The notes: a model not told the origin generated them from the letters alone. A stretch of 64,000 nt of DNA from Setophaga petechia (GCA_024362935.1 JANCRA010000116.1:866501-930500), one strand, 5' to 3'. Shown: positions 40,031 through 51,344, counted from the first letter of the stretch. Made by a program: numbers and translations.

Positions 40031-40419
40031 AGAAGTGCTGCAGCTGTGTTTGTGTAGGGCCCAGGAGGGGCTGGGCAGGGACGCTTGTGGTGCTGCTGGG
40101 AGCTTTCAGGGCTTTCCTGGGAGAATCCCTGTTCTATTTGATGGTTTGTCCCTGGCTGTGCCCTGGGCCAGCATCCCTGGGAAGCTGCAGGGCACACAGG
40201 AGCTCTGTGCAGTGCTCAATCTCAGTTTCATCTGAGCATCACTGAGCAGCTCATGGGATGGATAAACAGGAAAAGACATCTGAGCAAAACAGAGTGGGTG
40301 TGAGCTGTGGCTTCCTCTGCTCTCTCTGCCCCAGATGTCTCTGGCAATTCTGCTCCAAACAGCTGGGAGGGAGCACCCAGGGCAGGGAGGGTGGAGACCC
40401 CGAGGTGGAGGGGCCTGGG

Positions 40420-40725
40420 GAGACCCTGCAGGGCCTGGAGGGGCTCCAGGAGAGCTGCAGAGGGACTGGGGACAAGGGACAGAGGGACAGCACCCAGGGA
40501 ATGGCTCCCACTGGGAAAGGGGAGATTGGGCTGGGATCTGGGCAAGGAATTCCTGCCTGGGCTGGAATTCCCAGATTTGCTGGGGCTGCCCCTGGATCCC
40601 TGGCAGTGCCCAAGGCCAGGTTGGATCCACCTGGGGCAGTGGGAGGTGTCCCTGCCATGGCAGAGGTGGCACTGGGGGGATTTAGGGTCCTTTCCCACCC
40701 AGCCCATTCCAGATTCTCTGATCTG
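40420..40725 (-). mobile_element. CR1 LINE 3' fragment
   Basis: The plus strand shows GGGACTGGGGACAAGGGACA, GGCAAGGAATTCCTGCCTGG, CCAGATTTGCTGGGGCTG and GTGTCCCTGCCATGGCAG, ending with CCCACCCAGCCCATTCCAGA. Nearly identical over 200 bp to 9950-10212. Confidence 0.85.
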
Positions 40726-41218
40726 ATCTACTCTCAGAAATGGAAGCTGAAGTGCAGATTACAGATAGCACCATCCCATGGCTGGGATAAATCAGCTCAG
40801 GCTGTGGCTCCTCTTCCCAGGCCTTCCCAGCTCCCCAAATCCAGTTTACCTGTTAATCCCAGCATCAGCCTGCTGTGGGATGCAGGGATCCAGTGCCACC
40901 CCTGCCCTGTCCCTCCTGGCCTGGAGCTGCAGTTTGCTCCTTCCCCTGCCTTGGGATCAGGAGGGATGGAATTGCTGCCTTGCCTCTGGAATGCTGTTCT
41001 GGGGCTGGCAATGAGCTCTGTGTGGAGCAAAGGTGCAGAGTGTGCTGGGGCTGAGCTCCCTGATGGGTGCTGAGACACCCAGGACAGATTTGTTCCCTGG
41101 CAGAGGAGGCTGGGGGTGCTGGAGCCCCAATGAGCTCCTGCCCCACTTGGAGCTGCTTCAAGGCCCCTCAGCTGCTAATTTGTGCCTTTAAGCTTTCAGT
41201 GAGGAGATGAAGGGAGCT
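40726..41218. other. Intergenic, no feature seen
   Basis: Unique-looking sequence downstream of ALMS1. Nothing supported. Confidence 0.45.
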
Positions 41219-41224
41219 GGGGGG

Positions 41225-41700
41225 GCCTTGTGCTCCAAAACCCCCCTGAGCCCCAGCCCAGTGCTCCCCCAGCACTGCCAGGGCCCAAAACCCCCCTGAG
41301 CCCAGCCCAGTGCTCCCCCTGCACTGCCAGGGCCCAAAACCCCCCTGAGCCCCAGCCCAGTGCTCCCCCTGCACTGCCAGGGCTGGAAACCCCCCTGAGC
41401 CCCAGCCCAGTGCCCCCCAGCCCAGTGCTCCCCCTGAACCCCAGCCCAGTGCCCCCCCAGCACTGCCAGGGCCCAAAACCCCCCTGAGCCCCAGCCCAGT
41501 GCTCCCCCAGCCCAGTGCTCCCCCTGAGCCCCAGCCCAGTGCTCCCCCTGCACTGCCAGGGCCCAAAACCCCTCTGACCCTCAGGCCAGTGCTCCCCCAG
41601 CACTGCCAGGGCCCAAATTCCCCCTGAGCCCCAGCCCAGTGCTCCCCCAGCCCAGTGCCCCCTCAGACCCAGCCCAATGCCCCCCCTGAGCCGTGTCCCC
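41225..41700 (+). repeat. C-rich minisatellite (CCCCCTGAGCCCCAGCCCAG)
   Basis: About ten composite units of CCCCTGAGCCCCAGCCCAGT, GCTCCCCCAGCACTGCC and AGGGCCCAAAAC. Minus-strand frames over it are repeat artefacts. Confidence 0.92.
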
Positions 41701-42146
41701 AGGTGCCACAAACACAGGGCACTGAAATCCCTCCAGGGATGGGGACTCCAGGCTGCACAAACCTTTGGATTTTGATGGAATCTCCCCCAGAGCTGCTGCT
41801 GGGGGGGTTCCCATCCCTCCTGCCCTGATGTGTCCCTGGGGATGCTCCAGGGCTGTCCCTGCCCTCAGGTGGGTGCAGCTCCTGTGCATGCACAGCTCCC
41901 TTGCAGTGCCTGCAGCTCTGGGAAGGAGCTGTTGACATTTGCAGTTGCTGCTTCCAGCACACCCAGCTGCTTCCAAAGGCTCAGGAAATCGTGTTTGTCT
42001 TGTGCTGGCTCCAGAGTGGAGTCATCCCCTCCAAACCACTGCACACAGACTGGTGGGGTGAACCCTGCAGAGCTCTGGGAGGGAATTGGGGCAGGGCTGG
42101 TTTCTGTCAGTGCTGCTGGAGCAGATTTGTGCTTTCATTTATTCAG

Positions 42147-42267
42147 AACTGCCCTTTGATCAGCAGCACCCCCAGGGAGTGCTGAGCTGGACAGATGTGT
42201 GTCCACAGCCTGACCTGCAGCTGGGAAACCTCCTGGATGAGATGGAAAAGGAGGAAATGGAAAAGAG
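42147..42267 (+). other. Orphan exon-like segment, gene unknown
   Basis: A T-rich tract and TTATTCAG precede 42147. The segment is open and encodes LPFDQQHPQGVLSWTDVCPQ then PDLQLGNLLDEMEKEEMEKR. A GT follows at 42268 (GTGCAA, a weak donor). The composition and acidic-basic helix look like real protein, unlike the surrounding arrays. I do not recognise the family and see no partner exon nearby. It could be an exon of an unlisted gene, a relic, or chance. Confidence 0.35.
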
Positions 42268-42469
42268 GTGCAAAAATCCACCTTTTGCTTTGAAATGTGC
42301 TTTATTTCAAAATGAGAGGCTTTTTTTCCATTCAGAAGCACTTTCCATTTCCTCCTTTATGACCATTTCCACTCGTCCTTCCTTTGTGCTGTAAATTCCA
42401 TCCCGAGGGAATCAGTCCTGACCTCCTCTGTGGGGGCTCTGGGGGTCCTTCCCATGGAGAACCCCTCTC

Positions 42470-43125
42470 CAGTTGGTTCAGGGTGTTTCTGAACCCCTCT
42501 CCAGTTGGTTAAGGGTGTTTCTGAACCCCTCTCCAGCAGCTTTGGGTGTTTTGGGTACCCCTCCCATGGAGAACCCCTCTCAGCAGGTTTGTGTGTTTTG
42601 GGAATCCTCCCCTATGGATAACCCTTCTCCAGCAGCTTTGAGTGTTTCTGAACCCCTCTCCAGCAGCTTTGGGTGTTTCTGAACCCCTCTCCAGCAGCTT
42701 TGGGTGTTTCTGGAACCCTTCTCCACCAGGTTTGGGTGGTTTTGGAGTCCTTCCCATGGAGAACACTTCTCCAGCAGGTTTGGGTGTTTCTGGAGCTCTC
42801 TCCAGCAGGTTTTGGTGTTTTTGAAATCTCTCCCATGGAGAACCCCTCTCAGCAGGTTTGGGCGTTTCTGAACCCCTCTCAGCAGGTTTTGGTGTTTCTG
42901 AACCCCTCTCAGCAGGTTTGGGTGTTTCTGAGCCCCTCTCAGCAGGTTTGGGTGTTTCTGAACCCCTCTCAGCAGATTTGGGCTTTTCTGAATCCCTCTC
43001 AGCAGCTTTGGGTGTTTCTGGAGCTCTCTCCAGCAGCTTTGGGTGTTTCTGGAGCTCTCTCCAGCAGCTTTGGGTGTTTCTGAACCCCTCTCAGCAGGTT
43101 TGGGTGTTTTTGGAGCCCCTCCCAT
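42470..43125 (+). repeat. Minisatellite of about 30 bp (AACCCCTCTCCAGCAGCTTT)
   Basis: Roughly 22 units of GAACCCCTCTCCAGCAGCTT plus TGGGTGTTTCTG. Each has a short pyrimidine tract and CAG, so is acceptor-like, but no exon adjoins it. Confidence 0.92.
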
Positions 43126-44440
43126 GGACACCCCCTGTCCCACCAGGGCCTGAGGGGCTCATGGCACGTTCTGGCACTGCTGGGATCTCAGAGGGTTTCC
43201 ATGGAATGCCTTGCAGGGCTGCTGTGACACAGCTCAAGTGCCCCATGGCCTTGGGAAAGGAGGTCCCAGGTGTGCAGTCCCTGCTGCTGCCCCTGTGCCA
43301 GGACATGGCCTGGGGGCTGCTGGGGGCCCTCCCAGGGCTCCTCTTGGCCCGTTGGTGTTGTCACTGAGAGCACCATGGGAAGGCCTTGGGGAGGAGAAGA
43401 TGAAGGATTTGTGCCAAAGCAGGTGAGGAAAACTCTTCAGAATTCCAGGATGGTTTGGATTGCCAGTGACCTTAAAGGCCAAGCAGGGTCAGCCCTGCCC
43501 TGGCACATGGAATGAGATGGGTTATGGATTATTATGGGCTTTGTATCAGCCCTCCCAAAGTCCATCTCATTTTTTCCATGAGAGCATCCTGGATTATAAT
43601 TCACTTTTCTTGAAACGATTCCCTGAGGAAGACATGACTTCCTGAGTGGCTGTTCATTAGTGCAGATCCCACTTTATTCCAGTGGAGCAGATTTTAAATT
43701 ATTGTTTCCTTTGTGCTGCCTGTGAGCCCCTGGCTGCTCCTGGGGCCAGCTGCACTCAGGGCTGGCCAGGCAGGAATTCAGCCTGGGGCAGGAATCTGGC
43801 TGGAAACGGGAAAGGCCCGGCTCTCACACGAGCAGGGTTTGAAAGTCAAGCTTTTAGTAATATTTTTCTCCCTACATCAGCAGATAAAGTGAGTTCTGCT
43901 GCCAAATGGGACCCTGAGGGAGGGTGAGCGACCCCGGCGTGACAAATGGGAGGCACCGCGGTGATGAATGCATGAACGCTGCGGGGAGGGGCCGGGATTC
44001 CAGGGGGATGAGGCACTGGGAGCCTGCCTGCCTTCCTGGGGACGGGGGCTTTTCAACCCAGCCTGATTTCACTGCTGGCCCACGTGCTGCTCCCTGCTGC
44101 CTCACCAGAGGCTCCTTCCAGCTCCCCAAAGCCAGAGAGATCCCGAGCTGCTCCCCCAGCTGAGATGGGGTCAGAGCATCCCATGGATTGTCCTGGCTGG
44201 TTCCTGCCTGCCCTCCTGGCTCATGCACTGAGCAGCCAGCCCTGACCTTCCCCTGGCCAGGGAGGAGCCCCTGGGAGTGACCGAGAGGGGACACAGCTGA
44301 GGAGTTGTGTGACACCACTGAGAGCTGGCCCTGGTGGCACATCTGCTCTGGGGACACTCCAGCTGCCTCTGCCAGCCTTGTGTGAGCAGCACAGGGGTGT
44401 TTGAGTGGAGAAGGGAACGTGGCCAGGGCTGGAACAGAGC
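43126..44440. other. Intergenic, no gene seen
   Basis: Mostly unique. A possible eroded CR1 trace lies near 43445-43515. No supported coding exon. Confidence 0.4.
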
Positions 44441-44444
44441 TGGG

Positions 44445-44575
44445 AAGGGGCTGGAGAATCCCTGAGGAGCTGGGCAGGGGCTGCAGAATCCCTGAGGAGC
44501 TGGGAAGGGGCTGCAGAATCCCTGAGGAGCTGGGCAGGGGCTGCAGAATCCCTGAGGAGCTGGGCAGGGGCTCAG
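44445..44575 (+). repeat. Minisatellite, 4 x 33 bp
   Basis: Four units of GGGGCTGCAGAATCCCTGAG plus GAGCTGGGCAG or GAGCTGGGAAG. Confidence 0.88.
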
Positions 44576-44639
44576 CCTGGAGCAAAGGAGGCTCAGGGGG
44601 CCCTTGTGGCTCTGCACAGCTCCTGCCAGGAGGGGAACA

Positions 44640-44865
44640 GGGACAGGAGCAGAGGGAACGGCCTCAGGGGAGCTCAGGGTGGGCACTGGGGACATTCCTT
44701 ATGGGAAAGGTGCTTGGCAGGGGCTGCCCAGGGAGGTTTGGGGTCCCCGTCCTGGAGGTGTCCAAGGATGACCTGGAGGTGGCACTCAGAGCTCTGGGGA
44801 CGAGGTGGGGATTGGGCAGAGCTGGGATTTGGTGGTCCTGGAGATCTTTTCCCACCCCAACAATC
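44640..44865 (-). mobile_element. CR1 LINE 3' fragment (different subfamily)
   Basis: The plus strand has GGGCTGCCCAGGGAGGTTTG, GTCCTGGAGGTGTCCAAGGA, GGTGGCACTCAGAGCTCTGG and CTGGAGATCTTTTCCCACCC, the reverse of a CR1 consensus. Confidence 0.78.
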
Positions 44866-45064
44866 CCCAAACAGATTTTGGGACTGTCACACCTGGGGGT
44901 GTCCCTTGCAGGGGACCTGTGCCAGCTTAGGGGTGATGGAGTTGGAGCTGAGGAAGCTCCAGGCTGTGGCTGCCCAGGGTCACCCTGTGTGCCCCTGTCC
45001 ATGGCTGGGCACAGGGGGTGCCTGGGAGGGGGAGCAGCCACAGCCCCGGGGCCTCTCCTGTCTG

Positions 45065-45580
45065 TGACCCCAGCTCTGGGTGACCCTGGGCTCTGGGTGA
45101 CCCCAGCTCTGGGTGACCCCAGCACTGAGTGACCCCAACTCTGGGTGACCCCAACACTGAGTGATGCCAGGCTCTGGGTGACCCCAGGCTCTGGGTGACC
45201 CCATCGTTGGGTGACCCCAGCACTGAGTGACCCCAGCACTGAGTGACCCCAGCTCTGTGTGACCCCAGCTCTGTGTGACCCCATCTCTGTGTGACCCCAG
45301 GCTCTGGATGACCCCAGCTCTGAGTGACTCCAACTCTGGGTGACCCCCATCTTTGGGTGACCCTGGGCTCTGTGTGACCCCATCTCTGTGTGACCCCAGG
45401 CTCTGTGTGACCCCATCTCTGTGTGACCCCATCTCTGTGTGACCCCAGCTCTGAGTGACCCCATCTCTGTGTGACCCCAGCTCTGAGTGACCCCAGCTCT
45501 GGATGACCCCAGCTCTGGGTGACCCCAGCTCTGGGTGACCCCATCTCTGGGTGACCCCAGCTCTGGGTGACCCCAGCACT
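45065..45580 (+). repeat. Minisatellite GTGACCCCAGCTCTGG (16 bp)
   Basis: About 33 units of GGTGACCCCAGCTCTG with GAGTGACCCCAGCACT and GTGTGACCCCATCTCT variants. Confidence 0.93.
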
Positions 45581-45869
45581 CCCCAGCACTGCCCTGCCCT
45601 CTCTGCAGCCCCGGGCCGGGCGCAGCTGCCGCCTGTGCTGGTGCCAGGGGCCAGGGCCAGCGCTGCTGCTGCCCACACAAAGGGGCACATTTATAACATT
45701 TATAACTCTGCAGAGCCCCAGCTGCTGCTGCCAGCCCGGGCACGGCCGTCCCACAGCCTGGGACACTCCTGGGGAACAGAGGCACTGCTGCCCCGCTGAG
45801 GAACGAGAAATGTCCCACCCTAGGAGGGACCGGCGAGGCCACGCCCTGCCTGGGGACACCGGTCCCGTT

Positions 45870-46830
45870 TGTGCCCTGGGATCTGTCCTGTCTGTGCCCT
45901 GTCTGTGCCCTGGGATCTGTCCTGTCTGTGCCCTGTCAGTGCCCTGTTTGTGCCCTGGGATCTGTCCTGTCTGTGCCATGGGATCTGTCCTGTTTGTCCC
46001 TGTCTGTGCCCTGTTCATGTCCCTGTTTGTGTCCTGTTTGTGCCCTGTTTGTGCCCTGTGTGTGCCCTGGGATATGTCCCTGTCTGTGCCCTGTGTCCCT
46101 GTCAGTGCCCTGTTTGTGTCCCTGTTTGTGCCCTGTCTGTGTCCCTGTCTGTGCCCTGTCTGTGCCCTGGGATCTGTCCCTGTCTGTGCCCTGTCTGTGC
46201 CCTGGGATCTGTCCCTGTCTGTGCCCTGTCTGTGCCATGGGATCTGTCCTGTCTGTGCCCTGTTTGTGTCCCTGTTTGTCCCTGTCTGTGCCCTGTTTAT
46301 GCCCTGTGTGTGCCCTGGGATATGTCCCTGTTTGTGTCCCTGTCAGTGCCCTGTCAGTGCCCTGTCAGTGCCCTGTTAGTGCCCTGTTTGTGTCCTGTTT
46401 GTGTCCTTGTCAGTGCCCTGTCTGTGCCCTGTCTGTGCCCTGGGATCTGTCCTGTCTGTGCCCTGTTTGTGTCCTGTCTGTGCCCTGTGTGTGCCCTGTG
46501 TGTGCCCTGTGTGTGGCCTGTTTGGTCCCTGTTTGTGCTCTGTGTGTGCCCTGGGATATGTCCCTGTGTGTGCCCTGTTTGTGCCCTGTCTGTGTCCCTG
46601 TCTGTGCCCTGTCTGTGGCCTGTTTGTGCCCTGTCAGTGCCCTGTTTGTGCCCTGTCTGTGCCTTGTCAGTGCTCTGTTTGTGCCCTGTTTGTGCCCTGT
46701 CTGTGCCCTGTCAGTGCCCTGTTTGTGTCCCTGTCTGTGCCCTGTTTGTCCCTGTCAGTGCCCTGTTTGTGTCCCTGTTTGTGTCCCTGTGTGTGCCCTG
46801 TCAGTGCCCTGTTTGTCCCTGTCTGTGCCA
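45870..46830 (+). repeat. Minisatellite CTGTCTGTGCCCTG (11-14 bp)
   Basis: About 80 short units of CTGTTTGTGCCCTG and CTGTCAGTGCCCTG, with GGGATCTGTCC inserts forming 30-40-bp higher-order repeats. Confidence 0.93.
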
Positions 46831-47014
46831 GGCTGCTGATCCCCAGCCCTGCCCTCGTGTTCCCACCACACTCCCACACTCCCTCTTGGCAGGGCTGGGT
46901 TTTGGAGCATTTCTCCTCTCGTGTGTCCTCTCCTGGAGCTGGCAGCACCTGCAGGGTGGGGTGAAGCTTCAGGGGGACCTGGGGCTGTGCAGAGGGGTCC
47001 AGGAAAGGCAGAAC

Positions 47015-47710
47015 TCCATGGATGGATGGATGGATGGATGGATGGAGGGATGGATGGATGATGGATGGAGGGATGGATGATGGATGGATGGATGATGGAT
47101 GGATGGATGATGGATGGATGATGGATGATGGATGATGGATGGATGATGGATGGATGGATGGATGGATGGATGGATGGATGATGGATGATGGATGGATGGA
47201 TGATGGATGGATGGATGGAGGGATGGATGGATGGATGGATGGATGATGGATGGATGGATGATGGATGGATGATGGATGATGGATGGATGGATGATGGATG
47301 GATGGATGGATGATGGATGGATGGATGATGGATGATGGATGGATGATGGATGGATGGATGGATGGATGATGGATGATGGATGGATGGATGGATGGATGGA
47401 TGGATGGATGGATGGATGGATGATGGATGATGGATGGATGATGGATGGATGGATGATGGATGGATGGATGGATGGATGGATGGATGGATGATGGATGGAT
47501 GGATGATGGATGATGGATGGATGATGGATGGATGGATGATGGATGGATGGATGGATGGATGATGGATGGATGATGGATGGATGGATGATGGATGGATGGA
47601 TGGATGATGGATGATGGATGGATGATGGATGGATGGATGGATGATGGATGATGGATGGATGGATGATGGATGGATGGATGGATGGATGATGGATGGATGG
47701 ACGGACGGAC
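47015..47710 (+). repeat. GGAT/GATGGATGGAT array upstream of the ADAM promoter
   Basis: About 690 bp of mixed 4-bp (GGAT) and 7-bp (GGATGAT) units, ending in three GGAC units just before the CpG-rich block, about 270 bp from the ADAM start codon. Confidence 0.95.
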
Positions 47711-47982
47711 GGCTGCCGGCTGATGAATGATGGATGGAGCCGCGGTGGGCGGGGGAAGCCTGGGAGCCGCCGAGCCGCGGGTCTGGTTCTCATTAAGCGG
47801 CCGGGCCGGGCCAAGAAACACAGCAATAAATAAGGGCGAACAAAGCCGCCCCCTCCCCGCCGCCCCCCGGCCGGGCCGGCCGCGCTCGGGGCTCGGCGGC
47901 GGGGGAGGGACCCGCGGCATAAAGAGGAGGAGGTCGGGCCGGAGGCGCCGAGTCGGGGCGGTGACAGCCCGGGAGCGGCGGC

Positions 47983-48100
47983 ATGGCCGGGCCGGGCCCC
48001 CCCGGGCCCCGCCGCGGCTCGGCCAAGGGCTGGGGGCTGCGCCTCGCCCTCCTGGGGGTCCTGCTGGGGCTGCCCCCGCCGGGCCGGGCGGGGCCGGCAG
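47983..48100 (+). CDS. ADAM33: ADAM33-like exon 1: signal peptide
   Basis: 118 nt from ATG (context GGCGGCATGG) to donor GTAACG at 48101, ending in phase 1. It encodes a 39-residue leader: a basic n-region with RRGSAK, hydrophobic core [12 protein letters not shown], then PPPGRAGPA with a plausible cleavage site. Together with the next two exons it has the exon layout of ADAM33 (leader, VTPHW exon, LxLEKN exon). The product would be a membrane-anchored ADAM metalloprotease that enters the secretory pathway. The symbol rests on the prodomain match in the next exons. Confidence 0.75.
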
Positions 48101-48124
48101 GTAACGGGGCTGGGGGCCGGGCGG

Positions 48125-48235
48125 GGTCGGGTGGGATGGGATAGGGTGGGGTGGGATTGGGATAGGGATAGGATGGGGTGGGTGGGGTGGGTATGGGATA
48201 GGATAGGATGGGGTGGGGTGGGGGTCCGGGCTGCG
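48125..48235 (+). repeat. GGGAT(A/G) microsatellite in ADAM intron 1
   Basis: GGGATGGGATAGGGTGGGGT-type repeats about 25 bp after the exon 1 donor. Confidence 0.85.
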
Positions 48236-48334
48236 CTCGCTGCCCCCGGCGAGCCCCCAGAGCCCGCGCGGCGGCTCCGCTCCGCTCCCGGCGCTCCCTG
48301 CCCGGCCCCGCGGGTCCCGCTGGCCGCGGAGCGA

Positions 48335-48640
48335 CCGGGCTGGCACCGGGCACGGGCACGGGGCCGCTCTCAACCCCAGAACTCCCGGAGGGACCGGGCT
48401 GGCACCGGGCAGGGGCACGGGGCCGCTCTCCGCCCCGGAGCTCGGGAAAGGAACGGGCACGGGGCCGCTCTCACCGCCCGGAGCTCGGGGAGGGTCCGGG
48501 CACGGGCACGGGGCGGCTCTCACCGCCCGGAACACGGGGAGGGTCCGGGCACGGGCACGGGGCCGCTCTTACCGCCCGGAACACGGGGAGGGAACGGGCA
48601 CGGGGCCGCTCTCCGCCCCGGAGCTCCGGTGATCTCGGAG
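48335..48640 (+). repeat. CpG-rich minisatellite of 45-60 bp
   Basis: Six units built from GGCACGGGCACGGGGCCGCT plus CTCACCGCCCGGAGCTCGG and GAGGGTCCGGG. CpG-dense, inside the promoter-proximal island of the ADAM gene. Confidence 0.9.
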
Positions 48641-48859
48641 CCCCCGTCCGAGCCAGCCCCGGCTCTGAGCAGGAGCTGCGGGTCCTGCCCTGGAACGTGG
48701 CTCGTTCGGTCCGTGAGGAAGCCCGGACTTTCCCCGAGGCTCCCATCGCTTTTTCAACGGGAGCCGGAGGAGCAGAGGGGCTCCCCGTTTCCCTTCGGCC
48801 CCCTGTAGCCTCTCCCCCACCCCTGTTTCCTTCCCCAACAATTCCAAGAAGTCAGGGCT

Positions 48860-50280
48860 GATGTTCCTCTACCCCGAGCACATTTTTCGTTATTGCATTT
48901 TTCACTTCCGAGCTCTGCCGGGCTCTCGGCTGCTGCTGCTGCTGAGAAGTTTTCCAGCAACTGCAAGGGAGCAGCTGGGAGGGGAGCGGGGAGGGCGGTG
49001 GGGCCAGAGCTGTGTTTGGATAGGGAGCAGAAGGGGAAGCTGCCGGCTCCGGGGGGATCCGGGCTCTGCGGGGCTCCCCCGGGGCTCCCCCGGCCCCGCA
49101 GCTCGGGGTGCCGGCACCCCAAACCCCGCAGCAGCGCCGCTCCCCAGCGCTCCCTAAAAGGGCTGGGAACGAGCGATTTCCAGGAAATCCAGGGGAGGGG
49201 GGTGTGGGAAACCCTCTCTGCGCTGCCTTTGGGTTTATTTGAGTTACATTTCGGAGGCCCCGTCTCGTGCTCCGAGTCTCTCGGATTCCCAGCAAAAGCT
49301 ACAAACAAAACAGTGGGAAATTTCAAATATCGTAACCGAGATCTCATCTCTTAAATCTCCCAGCCGAGGGATTTTTGGGACGCGGCCGAAGCCCGGCCCG
49401 GCCCCTGGTGTCCCATCCTCTCCCCAGCCGTGGGAGAGCTGGGCCCGGGCAGCGCAGCTCCCTGCCCTGCTGCCGCTGGGAATTGGGAACACAGGGATTT
49501 ATTGCTGGGCTCTGGGATGGGAGAGCACCAAACCCGCCGGGGCTGCTCCCGTGCCTCAGTTTCCCCGCGGAGAACGAGCTGGGGGTGCAGGGCCCGGCTC
49601 CCGCTGCGGGAGGAGGTGAGCAGGAGGAAGCTGGGGTGGTGCCACCCCTTATCTGCAGCTATTCCTGGAATCTGATCCCGGGCTATATTTAATGGCGCTG
49701 ATTAAATACCTCGGGCGATAGCGCCGGGCGCTGCCGGGGGACAAAGGTGGCCGGGCGGGGTGACCCGACCCCATCCAGCCCCAGCTGCAATTCCCAGCCC
49801 ACAGCTCCACCTTTGTTTTTCCTTTGTCTTTCCAATAACTTCATCTTCCCTGGAGCCAAAGCCCCGGAGCTCAGCACGGGGAACCAAAACAAGCTCTAAA
49901 AGCAGAGAGCCCTCAGCCCTGTTATTCCACTCTCTGAGTAAATAACTTCGCTGGGGAAGATAATTCCACCCAAGCTCTCCCTGACAACATTTGGCTTGGC
50001 AAGGTGGCCCAACCCTTGGCATTTTTGTTCAGCCTCGTCCCCTGTCTGCAGCAGCTTCAGATTTTCGTTTTTGTTCTGTTGTCATCCGGGCTTAAGTCAT
50101 CAGCGGCTGCTCCCTGTGCTGCAGTCAAATCCAGCCGCATTGTTTAGGAAAAAAATCATCTTAGAAAGTCTGTGTGCCTTGGCTGGAGCCAAGGAAGGGC
50201 TCGTGCTGCCTGCCCGGGGGGCTGGGATGGCTCAGCCCGACCCTGACAGCCACGGCCCTCCCAGCCCTGCTGCACCCAGC
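48860..50280. other. ADAM intron 1, unique sequence
   Basis: GC-rich unique sequence with no repeat family recognised and no exon-like segment I can support. Confidence 0.5.
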
Positions 50281-50282
50281 CC

Positions 50283-50685
50283 TGGGGCACGGAGCTGAAC
50301 TGGGGTGATGGAGCCGCCGTGCCCACGGGCACAGAGCTGAACTGGGGTGATGGAGCCACCGTGCCCACGGGCACAGAGCTGAATTTGGGGTGATGGAGCC
50401 GCCGTGCCCACGGGCACAGAGCTGAACTGGGGTGATGGAGCCGCCGTGCCCACGGGCACAGAGCTGAATTTGGGGTGATGGAGCCGCCGTGCCCACGGGC
50501 ACAGAGCTGAATTTGGGGTGATGGAGCCGCCATGCCCATGGGCACAGAGCTGAACTGGGGGTGATGGAGCCGCCGTGCCCACGGGCACAGAGCTGAACTG
50601 GGGTGATGGAGCCGCCGTGCCCACGGGCACAGAGCTGAACTGGGGTGATGGAGCCGCCGTGCCCACGGGCACAGAGCCACGGAGC
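50283..50685 (+). repeat. Minisatellite of about 43 bp (GGGTGATGGAGCCGCCGTGC)
   Basis: Nine units of GGGTGATGGAGCCGCCGTGC plus CCACGGGCACAGAGCTGAACT. CCCACGGGC forms a short inverted repeat in each unit. Confidence 0.93.
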
Positions 50686-50699
50686 TCTTCAGGTGGGGA

Positions 50700-50800
50700 G
50701 GGAGCCCAGAGCCCACCCAGTGCCAGTCCTGCCATGCAGGGACCCCTCCCACTGCCCCAGCCTGGCCTGGGCACTGCAGGGACCCAGGGCAGCCACAGCT
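50700..50800 (+). mobile_element. Short CR1 remnant
   Basis: CCACCCAGTGCCAGTCCTGCC, CAGGGACCCCTCCCACTGCC and CAGCCTGGCCTGGGCACTGC match the CR1 end. Confidence 0.65.
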
Positions 50801-50929
50801 CCCACGGGCCAGCTGCTTCTGCAGGGGCACATTTGGGGGATCTGGGGCCAGTTCTGGGGTGTGGGTGGGAGCAAAGCCCCTGGGAGCTTCCAGGAATAAG
50901 GCTGGGCCAGCAGTGAGGGGCTGGGCTGG

Positions 50930-51190
50930 GGAGGGGGGTGACACTGGGGGTGACATTGGCTTGGGGCTGGGGAAGGGGTGATCCAGGGGATGACATTAGC
51001 TTGGGGGTGGGCTGGGGAGGGGCTGGCACTGGGGGTGACACTGGGGCAGGGGTGATCCAGGGGGTGACACTGGGGATGGCACTGGGGCTGGGCTGGGCTG
51101 GAGAGGGGGTGACAGTGGCCTGGGGAGGGAGTGGCACTGGCCTGGGGCTGGGCTGAGGAGGGGGTGGCACTGGGGGTGGCACTGGCCCAG
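50930..51190 (+). repeat. Degenerate minisatellite (GGGGTGACACTGGGG)
   Basis: Irregular units of GGGGGTGACACTGG and GGCTGGGCTGGGGAGGGG preceding ADAM exon 2. Confidence 0.8.
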
Positions 51191-51344
51191 GGCTGGCTCC
51201 ATCCCCTGAAGCAGCCGTGAGCAGGCTCTGGGTGCTGTTGTCAGCTCTGTCCCTGTGCTGGGGCTGTGCAGCTCTCTCGGGCTGTGCTCAGCAGCTCTCA
51301 CCTGTCTCCTCTCTCCTCTCTCCTCTCTCCTCTCGTGTCCCCAG

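Larger units (their letters stand above)
47700..48660 (+). promoter_or_regulatory. CpG-rich promoter region of the ADAM33-like gene
   Basis: Abrupt change from the GGAT array to very GC- and CpG-rich sequence around the first coding exon. A TATA-like CATAAAG lies at 47918-47924, about 60 nt before the ATG, and poly-G/C stretches suit SP1-type sites. No transcription start can be fixed from sequence alone. Confidence 0.6.

Noticed and set aside
44401..45132. 243-codon plus frame with VLEVSKDDLEVALRAL
   Set aside because: The protein-like part is the antisense of a CR1 3' end, and the rest is minisatellite.
47015..47710. Telomere-like or CRISPR-like array
   Set aside because: Units are GGAT/GGATGAT, not TTAGGG, and there are no unique spacers. 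It is a eukaryotic microsatellite.
46667..48535. 622-codon minus-strand frame rich in HPSIHPSI
   Set aside because: Product of the GGAT array, which lacks stops in this frame. It overlaps the ADAM promoter and exon 1 antisense.
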